Assembly (NCBI RefSeq): GCF_030652235.1
Contig: NZ_JAUSBA010000065.1
Span: 1 to 33,377, forward strand
Direction: 5' to 3'
DNA length: 33,377 bases
Source: Cypionkella sp.
GTDB taxonomy: Bacteria; Pseudomonadota; Alphaproteobacteria; Rhodobacterales; Rhodobacteraceae
Part shown: positions 1-8,906 of the stretch, in pieces
How positions within the stretch are numbered: position 1 is the stretch's first letter
How the letters are laid out: each line of letters begins with the position of its first letter
Translations under genes and position numbers: made by a program
Notes under the pieces: model-generated
Seen by the model: only the letters and a program-made list of their open reading frames with translations
Databases searched by the model: none
Told to the model about the DNA's origin: nothing

Positions 1-168
1 TTCCAGATCGACACGATGCTGGAGCGCCTGAAGGCCTTGAGCGACGACCACTTCTAGACACCCCCCGACAAGATCAACTGGGGCGATGTCGGCACTCTGA
101 ACCACTACGCGAGCCTCCTGCGCCATATCACCGACGCCGCGTTCAAGGAGGGCGAACATGCCGCTTGA
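1..168 (+). pseudogene. C-terminal fragment of a small accessory protein, in-frame TAG
   Basis: The window opens inside a reading frame. It runs 18 codons to a TAG at 55-57, then stays open in the same frame for 36 more codons to a TGA at 166-168. The part after the TAG reads like ordinary protein (KINWGDVGTLNHYASLLRHI...) and ends 11 bases inside the next gene, the spacing expected of a translationally coupled operon. I infer that the ancestral gene ended at 168 and that the TAG is a later nonsense mutation. The alternative is that the true gene ends at 57 and the remainder is coincidence. I recall similar tails upstream of DUF3489 genes but cannot name the family with certainty. Confidence 0.45.
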
Positions 169-382
169 TCCGGCCCAGCGCCACCAGATCGAACAGGATG
201 CCCTCACAGCCGCTTGGGAGGCCGACCGCCTCGCCGCCTGCGATGACGCCATCGCCCTGCTGCGCGAAATCGCCGATTTGGAGCCGAACGACGATGGTGA
301 TGTGGTCATCGGCACGGATGCCGACGGTCACAGCGATCTCCTGTCGCGCATCGCCGCCTTCCTTGCAACGAACGACAAATAG
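158..382 (+). CDS. 74-aa conserved hypothetical protein upstream of DUF3489
   Basis: An ATG at 158 is preceded by a strong ribosome binding site (AAGGAGG at 146-152). The product is small, acidic and probably helical, with no signal peptide or membrane segment and no catalytic motif I recognise. It overlaps the end of the upstream frame by 11 bases and lies 12 bases before the DUF3489 start, so the three formed one operon. Such small genes beside DUF3489 are common on plasmids and islands of Rhodobacterales, as far as I recall. Function unknown. The gene looks intact although both neighbours are broken. Confidence 0.7.
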   Translation: MPLDPAQRHQIEQDALTAAWEADRLAACDDAIALLREIADLEPNDDGDVVIGTDADGHSDLLSRIAAFLATNDK

Positions 383-394
383 AGGAATCCCGCC

Positions 395-478
395 ATGACC
401 AAGCTGACAGAAACCCAGACCATCATACTCACCGCCGGAGCCCAGCGCCCCGACAACATTGCCTTGCCGCTGCCTAAG
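395..478 (+). pseudogene. 5' fragment of DUF3489 gene, cut by IS5-family element
   Basis: The first 28 codons (MTKLTETQTIIL..., ending ...LPLPK) match the start of DUF3489 proteins as I know them. The frame stops matching exactly where the left end of the insertion sequence begins, near 479. The rest of the gene resumes at 1412. The start ATG at 395 has AGAGGA at 381-386 as ribosome binding site. DUF3489 proteins are short, winged-helix-like proteins of unknown role on mobile DNA. Confidence 0.75.
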
Positions 479-1413
479 GGACTGATTCGAAACTATCTGT
501 GTGATGTCATGACCTTGCCAGCAGGCGGGTGACGCGGCGGATGTGGGCGATGAGCAGCCATGCTTCGGCGCTAACGATGGTTTTCTCCCAGTCCTTCGCC
601 ATCCGACGGCAGCGTCCGAGCTATGCGAATGTGCGCTCGACCACCCATCTTCGGGGAATGACTTCAAAGCCCCGCACTGCGTCGGAGCGTTTGACGATCT
701 GAATGGTCCAGCGCCCGATCTTCTCCAATGCCCCGCGCAGTTTTGGCCCCGCGTAGCCGCCGTCGGCGAATATATGGTGCCGCAACGGGTATGTCCCGGC
801 GATGGATTTCAGCACGTCCGGGGCACCATCTCGATCCTGAACATCGGCCCCATGAACGGCAACCCCGACCAACAATCCAACCGTGTCGGTGACGATATGG
901 CGCTTGCGGCCCTTGGTCCGTTTCCCCGCGTCATAGCCGCAAACCCCTCCACTTTCAGTGGTTTTCACGCTTTGACTGTCAATCACACCCGCCGTTGGGC
1001 AGGCTGCGCGTTCCACCCCCTGACGCGCCATGGCAACAAGATCGCGGTTGATTTCACGCAAGAGGCCGCTGCTGCGCCAATCATAGAAATAGCGCCGAAC
1101 CGTCGAGACCGGCGGAAAGTCATTGGGCAGCATCCGCCACTGGCAACCCGTCGTCGCGAGGTAGAGAATTGCATCAAAAACGTCACGCAGTTCTGTCGTC
1201 CGGGGTCGGCCGACGCGCTTGGGCGCGGGCAGGAACGGCGCAATCAGCGCCCATTCCTTATGCGTCATGTCACTTGCGTATCTGCCCCCGCTGCGGACAT
1301 AGTGCGGGCGGGTGAGTTCGGTCCAGGCCATCGTGATCTCCGTTCAGTGTCACAACCGAACAGAATCACAAAGGACTGAATTCACTTAACTAGTTTCGGA
1401 TCAGACACTAAGG
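474..1413. mobile_element. IS5-family insertion sequence with target repeats
   Basis: Near-terminal inverted repeats are visible: GGACTGATTCGAAACTA at 479-495 and its imperfect complement at 1391-1407 (14 of 17 bases match). CTAAGG occurs at both borders (474-479 and 1408-1413) and is the likely duplicated target; part of it may belong to the element. Length is about 930 bp, normal for IS5-family elements of the IS427/IS1031 type. One transposase gene lies on the minus strand. The element splits the DUF3489 gene. Confidence 0.8.
507..1331 (-). pseudogene. IS5-family DDE transposase with one amber codon
   Basis: The frame runs from the ATG at 1331 to a TGA at 507-509, 275 codons including the stop, but carries an in-frame TAG at 621-623. 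There the family has tryptophan (RTFAWLGRCRR), so TGG became TAG. The reading on both sides is intact: an N-terminal DUF4096-like part (THKEWALIAPFLP), the first Asp in VIDSQSVKT, the second in FADGGYAG, and the Glu in WVVERTFA just before the stop. The last 37 residues (ending VTRLLARS) follow it. Without readthrough the product is 236 aa, lacks its C-terminal tail and is probably inactive. Confidence 0.85.
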
Positions 1414-1870
1414 CCGGGGCGGGGCGGCGGCGAAGATGGCCGTCACCAAGTTGATCGAACACGGCTGGCTGCAAGAGGTCGACGCCAATCTGCGGCACGG
1501 CGAACCGCTCTGGCGCGAAACGGGCGATGGCCATGGCACCACGCTGGTGGTCACCGACGCCGGGTTGCTTGCCATCGGGATCCAGCCGTTGGTAGTGAAG
1601 ACAAGTGTGGCGAGCCATGGCGGTCCCTGCGCCCAGCCCGAGGTGAAACACCCGACGCTGCGAATCGGCACAAAGCAGGCACTGCTGATCGCTATGCTGC
1701 AGCGGGCTGAGGGTGCGACGTTGCAGGAGATCATTGCCGCGACGGGGTGGCAGTCGCATAACGCTCGTGGTGCAATGTCGGGCACGCTGGGCAAGAAGTT
1801 GGGGTTGGTCGTGGTTTCTGCAAAAGAAGAGGCTCGGAGCAGGGTGTATCACATCGGCCAACCAGCCTAG
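1412..1870 (+). pseudogene. 3' fragment of DUF3489 gene
   Basis: From 1412 the frame reads GRGGAAAKMAVTKLIEHGW and continues to a TAG at 1868-1870. This is the bulk of a DUF3489 protein: a first part with WLQEVD and GEPLWRETGDG, then a second part with GTKQALLIAMLQR, EGATLQEII and ATGWQSHNARGAMSG, typical of DUF3489 winged helices. Joining the fragment to 395-478 through the shared CTAAG leaves the two halves out of frame by one base, so clean loss of the element would not restore the gene unless a further base changed. An internal ATG at 1436 could still give a shortened protein. Confidence 0.75.
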
Positions 1871-2102
1871 CCTAGTGTTTAGCGATCCAGCCTGTGCCGT
1901 GGATAGTTGGTCATGCTTGCAAACACAGCCTGAGAAAGCAGTCTGCATTTCGAAGCGGTCGCATTTCGGTAGGGCGGCAGGAAGAGCCTATCAACACCGA
2001 AAACCAACTCGCGGCTGAAATCTAAGGCTATCGAATCCCGGTGACAAGGTTATCAATGGCTTGGAAGCCTTTGCTGGCCTTTGGAATTCGGATGGCTGAC
2101 GT
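1871..2102. other. Intergenic region, no gene seen
   Basis: About 230 bp between the DUF3489 remnant and the helicase gene. It contains stops in all frames and no convincing promoter. A short ATG frame at 2092 ends after four codons. Confidence 0.5.
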
Positions 2103-5100
2103 TTGACCTTTGACCCTGCCCATCTTCTGACGCACTGCGTCTCGATTGATCTGGAGGTCGATCTGAAATCTGCGCGGCTGTTCGCCTTTGCCGCAGTCCG
2201 GGAAGAGCGGGTATTGGTTCACAAAGGGACTGCACTAGACCCCGCGCTGGATCGGCTGGAGGCGTTCTGCGATGGGGCGGCGCATCTGGTGGGCCACAAC
2301 ATCCTGCGCCATGACCTGCCGCATCTGGTTGCCAACCGGGCGCGGCTGGCGGGGTTGGGGGCGGCCCCGATTGATACGCTCTGGCTGAACCCCTTGGCCT
2401 TTCCGCGCAATCCTTACCACCATTTGGTCAAGCATTATCAGGACGGGCGGCTGCAGGTCGGGCATGTGAATGACCCCGAACAGGATGCGCGGCTGGCGCT
2501 GCAGGTGCTGGCGGATCAGATCGCGGCTTTCACTCGGCTGGCGCAAGAGGCGCCAGATGAGGCGCTTGCCTATCACCACCTGACAGCGCGGGGCGAAGCC
2601 TCGGCGGGGTTCGATGCGCTGTTCCAATGCCTTCGTGGCCCCTCGCCTGATGAGGCAGCAGCCCACGCGGCCATCCGTCGCCTGCTGGATGGCCGCGCCT
2701 GCAACCATCGTCTGGAGCAGACGCTGGGCCGCCTGTCCGATCCGCGCAATGGCTGGCCGATGGCCTATGCGCTGTCGTGGATTTCGGTTGCTGGCGGGGA
2801 TTCAGTCATGCCGCCTTGGGTGCGGCTGCAGTTTCCGCAGGCGGGGCGGATCGTGCGGCATCTGCGCGACACCAATTGCGGCGATCCCGGTTGTGCTTGG
2901 TGCGCAGAGAATAACAACCCGAATGCAGCGCTGGAACGCTGGTTTGGCTTTCCAGCCTTCCGAACGCAACCCGTCGATGAGATGGGCCGCCCCTTGCAGG
3001 AGCGGATCGTGGCGGAGGCGATGGGGGGCAAATCCGTGCTGGGCATTCTGCCGACTGGCACGGGCAAATCGGTCTGCTACCAGATCCCGGCGCTGTCGCG
3101 GTTCGACAAGACGGGGGCGTTGACTGTGGTGATCTCGCCGCTGGTCGCGCTGATGGCCGATCAGGTGCAGGGGCTGGCGCGGGCGGGAATCTCCAGCGCC
3201 GTCACTGTCAACGGCATGATGTCGCTGCCGGAACGACATGACTCGCTGGAAAAGGTGCGGATGGGCGATGCTGCTGGTCTCGCCAGAACAATTGCGCTCG
3301 CCATCGATCCGCACGGTGCTGCAACAGCGTGAGGTCGGGCTCTGGGTACTGGACGAGGCGCATTGCGTCAGCAAATGGGGCCATGATTTCCGGCCCGATT
3401 ACCGCTACGTCAGCCGCTTCATAAAGGAGTTCTCCGGTGACAGCCCAGCGCCTGTCCTGTGCCTGACCGCCACAGCCAAGCCCGAGGTGGTGCGCGACAT
3501 CCGCGACCACTTCCAGACCCGCCTGGGAGTGGACCTCATGCTGCTGGATGGTGGTGCCGTACGCACCAACCTATCTTTCGCCGTGCTGCCCACACAGAAG
3601 GCGACCAAGCTGACCGATATCCTGTCTGCAATCGAAGCGAACCTGCCGCCCGAAGGGGCCTCAGGCGCAGTGGTCTATTGCGCCACACGCAGCACGACGG
3701 AAAAGGTGGCCGAGTTCCTGAAGGGGCAGGGGCTGGCGGCTGATTTCTTCCACGCGGGTCTGCCCCCTGATCGCAAGCGCGATGTGCAAGAGGCGTTTCG
3801 CACCGGTCAGTTGCGGGTGATCGCCGCGACCAATGCCTTTGGCATGGGCATCGACAAGCCCGATATCCGTTTGGTTGTGCATGGCGATATTCCGGGGTCG
3901 TTGGAGAATTACCTGCAAGAGGCAGGCCGTGCCGGGCGCGACCGCGCGCCCGCCAGTTGTGTGCTGCTGTTCAGCCCCGAGGATGTGGAGCGGCAATTCT
4001 CGCTCTCGGCCCGGTCTCGTCTGGCAAAGCATGAGATCGGTGCGATCCTGAAAGCGCTGCGGCGCATGGAAAAGCACAAATCTGGCGAGGTGGTCGCCAC
4101 CCCCGGCGAGATCGTGCGCGAAGAAAAGGATCAGGAGTTCGAGCGCGACAAGACCACCGAAGACACCCGCGTGAAGACCGCCGTCGCCTGGCTGGAGGAG
4201 GCCACGCTTCTCAGTCGCGAGGAAAACCGGGTGCAGGTATTCCCCTCGTCGCTGCGCATCCGTTCGGTTGATGAGGCGGCGGCCATCCTCGAACGGGCAC
4301 AGATCACTGGGGTCAGGCGCACCCAACTGATGGACCTTGTGCACCATGTGATGAACGCGCCTATCGATGCCGGGGTTTCGACGGATGACTTGACCGGCGC
4401 CTGCGGATTGTCTGGGCGCGAGTTGCACCGGGCCTTTGCCGATCTTCAGGTGCTGGGGATCGCCAGCAACGACACGGCCATCATTGTTTATGTTCATCTG
4501 GGGGTCGAGGATGCCTCGGTCCGCCGGCTGGACCATGCGGCAAGGATGGAAGCCGACCTGATCGCAATGATGCAAGAGGCGGTGCCAGACGCCGAAGGCG
4601 CCGAGGCGCACCCCTTGAACTTGACCGAAACCTGTCAGGCGTTGCGCGACAAGGGCCATCCTCAGGTGCGGCCCGATCTGGTGGAAACCATCCTGCGCGG
4701 CATGGCGCAGGACGGGCGCGATCAGGATGGTGGGCGCGGCAACCTGACTCTGCGGAAGATCAGCCGGAACACGATCTTTGTGCGGCTGGAGCGGTCTTGG
4801 CCCGTTGTCGCCCGCACCGCGGAGCTGCGGCGGCAGGGGGCGCAGGCGCTTCTGGCCCATTTGACGGGTAAGGTTGCCAAGGGCACGCGTGGCAAGGACA
4901 TTCAGGTCGAAACCACCCTTGGCGCGATGCTGGATGCGCTGAACGGTGACGCCCTTCTGCGGGCCGAGGTCAAGGATATGACCCGCCTGATGGACCGCGC
5001 GCTTTTGTGGCTGCACGAACAGCAGGTTGCCACTCTGGGCCGGGGCCTGACGGTCTTCCGCCCGGCAATCACGGTGCATCTGAACCCCAAGGGCGGCCCC

Positions 5101-6861
5101 TTTACCGTGCAGCACTTCGCCCCGCTGGAAGAGCACTACGGCGAGACGACGATCCAGACCCATGTGATGGCCGCCTATGCTGAAAAGGGGATGGAGGCGA
5201 TGGATCAGGCCCAGCGCCTGTCTGAAGATTACTTCGTGCTGGACCGCGACGCCTTTCTGCGCCGCTGGCTGCCGGGGCGCGGCACGGAAATCCGGCGGCA
5301 GACCACCGGTACTTCATGGCGCACGATTGTCGATGCGCTGGACAATCCGGTGCAGGCCGAGATTGTCCGCGATGACCGCGAACAGACCAACGTTCTGGTG
5401 CTGGCCGGGCCGGGGTCGGGCAAGACGCGGGTGCTGGTACATCGCATCGCTTACCTAATCCGTGTGAAACGCGAAGACCCGCGCGGCATTCTGGTGCTGA
5501 CCTACAACCGCCACGCCGCCGCCGAGATCCGCGAACGCCTGCGCCGCCTGATCGGGGATGACGCGGCGGGGGTGACGGTCTCCACCTGCCATGCGCTGGC
5601 GATGCGGCTGATGGGGACGAGCTTTGCAGGTGACGCCGACGGGCCGCGCGATTTCGACGGCATCGTGATGCAGGCGGTAGCTCTGTTGCGCGGTGACGGG
5701 TTGTCAAAACCCGAGGCCGAAGCGCTGCGCGAAACGCTGATCCAGGGCTTTCGCTGGCTGTTGGTGGATGAATATCAGGACATCGGCCCGGAGGAATACG
5801 CCCTGATCGGCGCGGTGGCAGGCCGTTCGCTGGAGGATGATCTGCGCATCAGCCTGTTTGCCGTGGGCGATGATGACCAGAACATCTATGCCTTTGCCGG
5901 GGCCAGTATCGACTTCATCCGCCAGTTCGAAGCGGATTATACCGCCAAACCTGTCTGGCTGACGGAAAACTACCGCTCCACCGCCCATATCATCGCGGCG
6001 GCAAACGCCGTGATTGCTCCAGCGGCCCAGCGCATGAAGGCGGGCCACGACATCACGGTGAACCGCGCCCGCGCTAAGGTTGCGCCGGGTGGCGACTGGG
6101 CTGCGCTGGACCCGGTGGCGCAAGGGCGGGTCAGCCTTCTGGATGCGGGGGGCCATGCTGCGCAGGCGGTGGCTGCACTGGACGAATTGGTGCGTTTGTC
6201 TAGGCTAGACCCGGATTGGTCCTTGCGTCGCTGCGCCGTAATCGCCCGCGACTGGCGGCGGCTGGAACCCGTGCGCGCCTATGCCGAAAGCTTGGGTATC
6301 GCTATCGACATGGCGAATGAGAAGCCGCTCAATCTCTGGCGAATGCGCGAGATGCAGGGCTTTGTCCGCGCCCTTCTGGCGGATCGGACCAGACTGTTAA
6401 CCATCCCCGATCTGGTCGCCATCCTGAACGCCCAGCCACAGTCGCGCTGGACCGACCTGATAGGCGAGGGCATTGGCACCTTTGCACGCGAATTGGTCGA
6501 AAAGGCCGCCACGGTCCCCGACATCGTCCAATGGTTCGGCGAATGGGCACGGGATGTGCGGGGCGAACAGCGGGGACTGCTGCTAGTGACCGCCCACCGC
6601 GCCAAGGGGCAGGAGTTCGACCACGTCGCCATCCTGAACGGCGGCTGGGATCGCCCGTCGCGCGGTGAGGATGTCGACGCCCCGCGCCGCCTGTTCTATG
6701 TCGCCATGACACGCGCGCGCTCGACCCTGACCGTCCTGACCGACGGCCCCCATGCCTTTGTCCGCCAAGACGATGCGGTCCTTTCCCGCCGCGTCACCCC
6801 CGACACCGCTTCCCTTCCGCGCGCCCGCCTGCGCTATGTGCCGCTCAGGTCACTTGCATGA
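2103..6861 (+). pseudogene. DnaQ-like exonuclease / RecQ / UvrD helicase fusion, frameshifted
   Basis: Two overlapping frames (2103-3332 and 3238-6861) encode one protein of about 1585 aa. Order: a DnaQ-like 3'-5' exonuclease (SIDLEVD, GHNILRHD, DPEQDARL; 2140-2550); a RecQ-type SF2 helicase (LPTGTGKSVCYQ near 3050, LDEAHCVSKWGHDF near 3350, LTATAK, QEAGRAGRDR near 3920); a middle region probably holding the RecQ winged helix; then a UvrD/PcrA-type SF1 helicase (AGPGSGKTR near 5405, VDEYQDIGPEEY near 5765, GDDDQNIYAFAG, TENYRS, TAHRAKGQEFDH, YVAMTRAR near 6700). The frame change is at 3265-3275, where MGDA runs into MLLVSPEQL; loss of one copy of a GATGC repeat (5 bases) or an equivalent shift explains it. 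The start is probably TTG at 2103, because a TGA lies two codons upstream. Likely a DNA repair or recombination enzyme. A sequencing error could mimic the break. Confidence 0.85.
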
Positions 6862-7537
6862 TCTCGCCGGTATCCAGTTTCTTCACATAATCGACGGCGC
6901 TTCCGTTCCAGTGGTACGTGAAATGCGCCCCTTGGCTCGGGATCGGCACTACATCGGGCCAAAACGCCGCGATGCAATTGCCGCCAGTAAAGCGGACGCT
7001 GGGCCAGAAGATGCCGTTTCCACCAGCTGCGCGCCGTTCGGTGCCAAAGACCTGCGAGGCGGCATAGTCGTCGGGGTGCAGGAGATCATCCCGGCCGGTC
7101 ACGTCATCGAAATCTGCGTCGACCGAGCCGATCAACTCGCGGAACTGCGAGGTCCAGCCCGGCTCTTCTGCGGTGGCCATCATGGTCCTGGTGTGGTGAT
7201 GGATGGTTTCGGCGATCGCCACCTCGGCGCTATCGCCTGCGTAATACAGCCCGAATGTCCCATCGGTAAACCGCCCTGGCCGCAACGGCGAGCAGTGCAC
7301 AAAGGGCGCCATGACCCAACTGGCGCCGTTCCCCGTGACGCGCCGCGCCACCGGCACTTTGGCCAGATCGCCGATGCTGTCGCGCGTGCGCGGATTGAAC
7401 TTGGCCTCGGCCGAGGCCAGCGCCTCCCAATCCGCCGGGTCAGCAATGTCTTCGAAAAGGTCGATTGGTGGATAAATCGAGCGGATGATCCGGACGCTGC
7501 GCGGCCAGATCACCCGGCGCACTGGCACTATTGTCAT
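6845..7537 (-). CDS. RES-domain toxin of an Xre/RES toxin-antitoxin pair
   Basis: 230 aa. RES toxins have an ADP-ribosyltransferase-like fold; characterised members degrade NAD+ (MbcT, Pseudomonas Res) or modify a metabolic enzyme (ParT). Visible RES signatures: Arg19 in RIIRSIYPPIDLFE, Tyr98-Tyr99 and Glu110 in FGLYYAGDSAEVAIAETIHHH, and the Ser in IFWPSVRFTGGN. Start: the ATG at 7535-7537 overlaps the antitoxin stop (ATGA), giving tight coupling with the antitoxin first, the usual order. Its 3' end overlaps the convergent helicase gene by 17 bases. The gene looks intact. Confidence 0.9.
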   Translation of the reverse strand: MTIVPVRRVIWPRSVRIIRSIYPPIDLFEDIADPADWEALASAEAKFNPRTRDSIGDLAKVPVARRVTGNGASWVMAPFVHCSPLRPGRFTDGTFGLYYAGDSAEVAIAETIHHHTRTMMATAEEPGWTSQFRELIGSVDADFDDVTGRDDLLHPDDYAASQVFGTERRAAGGNGIFWPSVRFTGGNCIAAFWPDVVPIPSQGAHFTYHWNGSAVDYVKKLDTGEIMQVT

Positions 7538-7944
7538 GCGCTGCGCTCTGCGTCCAGATAAGAGCGCAGGTCGATCAGATCGGTGATCTCGCCCCGCATC
7601 ATCACGCTGAGCGCGCTTTGATCGGCAAAAGCAGCATTCGGCTTTCTGATCCACGCATAGCCGCGCGCCGGTTCGGTGAAGAGGTAGCGCAAGGCTTTGT
7701 GGATCCCCATGAGAATGGCCATCCGAGCGCGCAGATCACGGTCGATCCGGCCGATCCCGCCTTCTTTCCAGCGCGCCCATGTCCGCTGCGCCATGTCGCC
7801 CAGCAGGCTCCGGGCTTCGATGTCGCTGAGCTGCCAAGAGCGGAATAGGTTGACCGTGGTTCGTGCAAGGGCTGCGGCCTCCTCGTCCGTGATGGCGGGA
7901 AGGTCGGGCCGACAGACGGTGGGCTGGATCGTGGCAAATTGCAT
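7534..7944 (-). CDS. Xre/MbcA/ParS-type antitoxin
   Basis: 136 aa. It has the two-part layout of antitoxins paired with RES toxins: a helix-turn-helix-like part (about residues 35-75, with WARWKEGG) and a C-terminal DUF2384-type part (about 85-136, with TEPARGYAWIRKPN, SALSVMMRGE and DLRSYLDAERSA) that in known complexes blocks the toxin active site. ATG at 7944 has GAGGAAA just upstream (minus strand). It is the first gene of a two-gene operon and probably represses it through the palindromes at 7953-7991. Confidence 0.9.
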   Translation of the reverse strand: MQFATIQPTVCRPDLPAITDEEAAALARTTVNLFRSWQLSDIEARSLLGDMAQRTWARWKEGGIGRIDRDLRARMAILMGIHKALRYLFTEPARGYAWIRKPNAAFADQSALSVMMRGEITDLIDLRSYLDAERSA

Positions 7945-7952
7945 GGCGTTTC

Positions 7953-7992
7953 CTCTATGACATCAATATAGAGATAATATGCCATTTGGCAA
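7953..7992 (-). promoter_or_regulatory. Putative promoter and operators of the Xre/RES pair
   Basis: On the minus strand TTGCCA (7987-7992) and TATATT (7965-7970) are 16 bases apart, a fair sigma70-type promoter. CTCTAT at 7953-7958 and ATAGAG at 7968-7973 form an inverted repeat over the -10 box, and TGCCA-AA-TGGCA (7980-7991) forms a second one over the -35 box. Binding of the antitoxin complex here would give autoregulation. This is inference from position. Confidence 0.55.
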
Positions 7993-8059
7993 GATGTGAC
8001 TTCCGGGGTAGACGCAAAGTCCACTCAGCGCCACGGTCGGACCTTCGGCATCGCCAACT

Positions 8060-8395
8060 TTACGTCAGGTCCATCTCCCCCAGGATTCCGCCCGCGATCA
8101 ACCCATCCCGGACCCAGTCCAGCGCCTGCCACCAATCGTCATAGCCGCGCCGGGCGGATGCGATCTGCTCAGGATGCGGTCGCCAAGTGACCGGGCAGGC
8201 CAGAACCTCGACACTACGCCAGCGCCTGCGGCGCAGCACGCGCTGGATTCCGACCACCACCGTGGTGGATTGCTCGCCATGCTGATTGCGCTTGGTCGTG
8301 AGCAGCACGCAGTGTGGCACGACGTCGGGCATCATGCCGCACCGCTGTTTGAGCGGTGTGGCGACAACTGCATCGAAATCAACGGTTAACGGCAA
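8060..8395 (-). CDS. Hypothetical protein, about 111 aa
   Basis: Open frame downstream of the MazG-like gene, overlapping it by 17 bases if the TTG at 8395 is the start; later starts (ATGs about 20 codons in) are possible. The product is basic, with an Arg-rich stretch (RVLRRRRWRSVE) and a Trp-rich C-terminal part (GYDDWWQALDWVRDGLIAGG). No signal peptide or membrane segment. I do not recognise the family. Overlap with the upstream gene and a coherent, non-repetitive sequence support a real gene. It may belong to a phage-like or plasmid nucleotide-metabolism pair. Confidence 0.5.
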   Translation of the reverse strand: MPLTVDFDAVVATPLKQRCGMMPDVVPHCVLLTTKRNQHGEQSTTVVVGIQRVLRRRRWRSVEVLACPVTWRPHPEQIASARRGYDDWWQALDWVRDGLIAGGILGEMDLT

Positions 8396-8837
8396 GATCC
8401 TGAGTGAATTTTTCAGGATAACGCCTCGTCAACTTGGCAATGTTTTCAGCGAGGATTTCATCGAAGGCGTGACCGATCTCAACACAGTCCTCTCGGATCC
8501 CCCGGGCGATTGCGCTCAGCAGCTCCGCCACCTCCCGCAAGTCTGGGGCTTTGCCGTAGAAGATCTGACGCTTCATAAGGTTGGCCAGCTGGCCGATCAT
8601 GAACAGACCATTGCGGGGATCCTCGGTGGTGGCGTCGATCAGTTCGTGAAGGGTGAACCCCACATAATCCGCGCCGATGGCGACGTACCACATCAGGTCG
8701 CCCAGCTCTTCGCGCTGGCCCGCTTCGGTGGTGGCGTAGTGTACTTCAGCCATCTCACTGGTCAGGCCCAGCACACAGTGCAGGAACTGATCCCCCGGGG
8801 CACAGGTCTGCATAGCTTTTTGAACGTAATCATGCAT
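8379..8837 (-). CDS. MazG-like nucleotide pyrophosphohydrolase
   Basis: 152 aa, all helical in appearance. The pattern EMAEVHYATTEAGQREELGDLMWYVA, with paired acidic residues followed by EELGD, is the Mg2+-binding signature of the all-alpha NTP pyrophosphohydrolase (MazG/dUTPase) superfamily. A later Asp/Glu-rich helix (HAFDEILAENIAKLTRRYPEKF) ends the domain as in MazG-like proteins. Such enzymes hydrolyse (d)NTPs to monophosphates; the exact substrate cannot be read here. Start ATG at 8837; a second ATG lies two codons in and no strong ribosome binding site decides. Small MazG genes are common on phages and plasmids. Confidence 0.75.
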   Translation of the reverse strand: MHDYVQKAMQTCAPGDQFLHCVLGLTSEMAEVHYATTEAGQREELGDLMWYVAIGADYVGFTLHELIDATTEDPRNGLFMIGQLANLMKRQIFYGKAPDLREVAELLSAIARGIREDCVEIGHAFDEILAENIAKLTRRYPEKFTQDLAVNR

Positions 8838-8906
8838 TGAGTGTCTTTCTAAATTGGATCAGCCGCATAGGTTTCTTGCCTTCCGAATGGGGTTCATTTT
8901 TTGAGC

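Noticed and set aside
543-1379. Long plus-strand frame opposite the IS5 transposase
   Set aside because: Antisense shadow of the transposase; the translation resembles no protein family.
2028-2050. TATCGAATCCCGG resembling a tRNA 3' end and thus an attachment site
   Set aside because: The similarity is short, no integrase lies nearby and no second copy was seen.
3661-5163. 500-codon minus-strand frame inside the helicase gene
   Set aside because: Shadow frame; His/Gln/Gly-rich translation typical of antisense GC-rich coding DNA.
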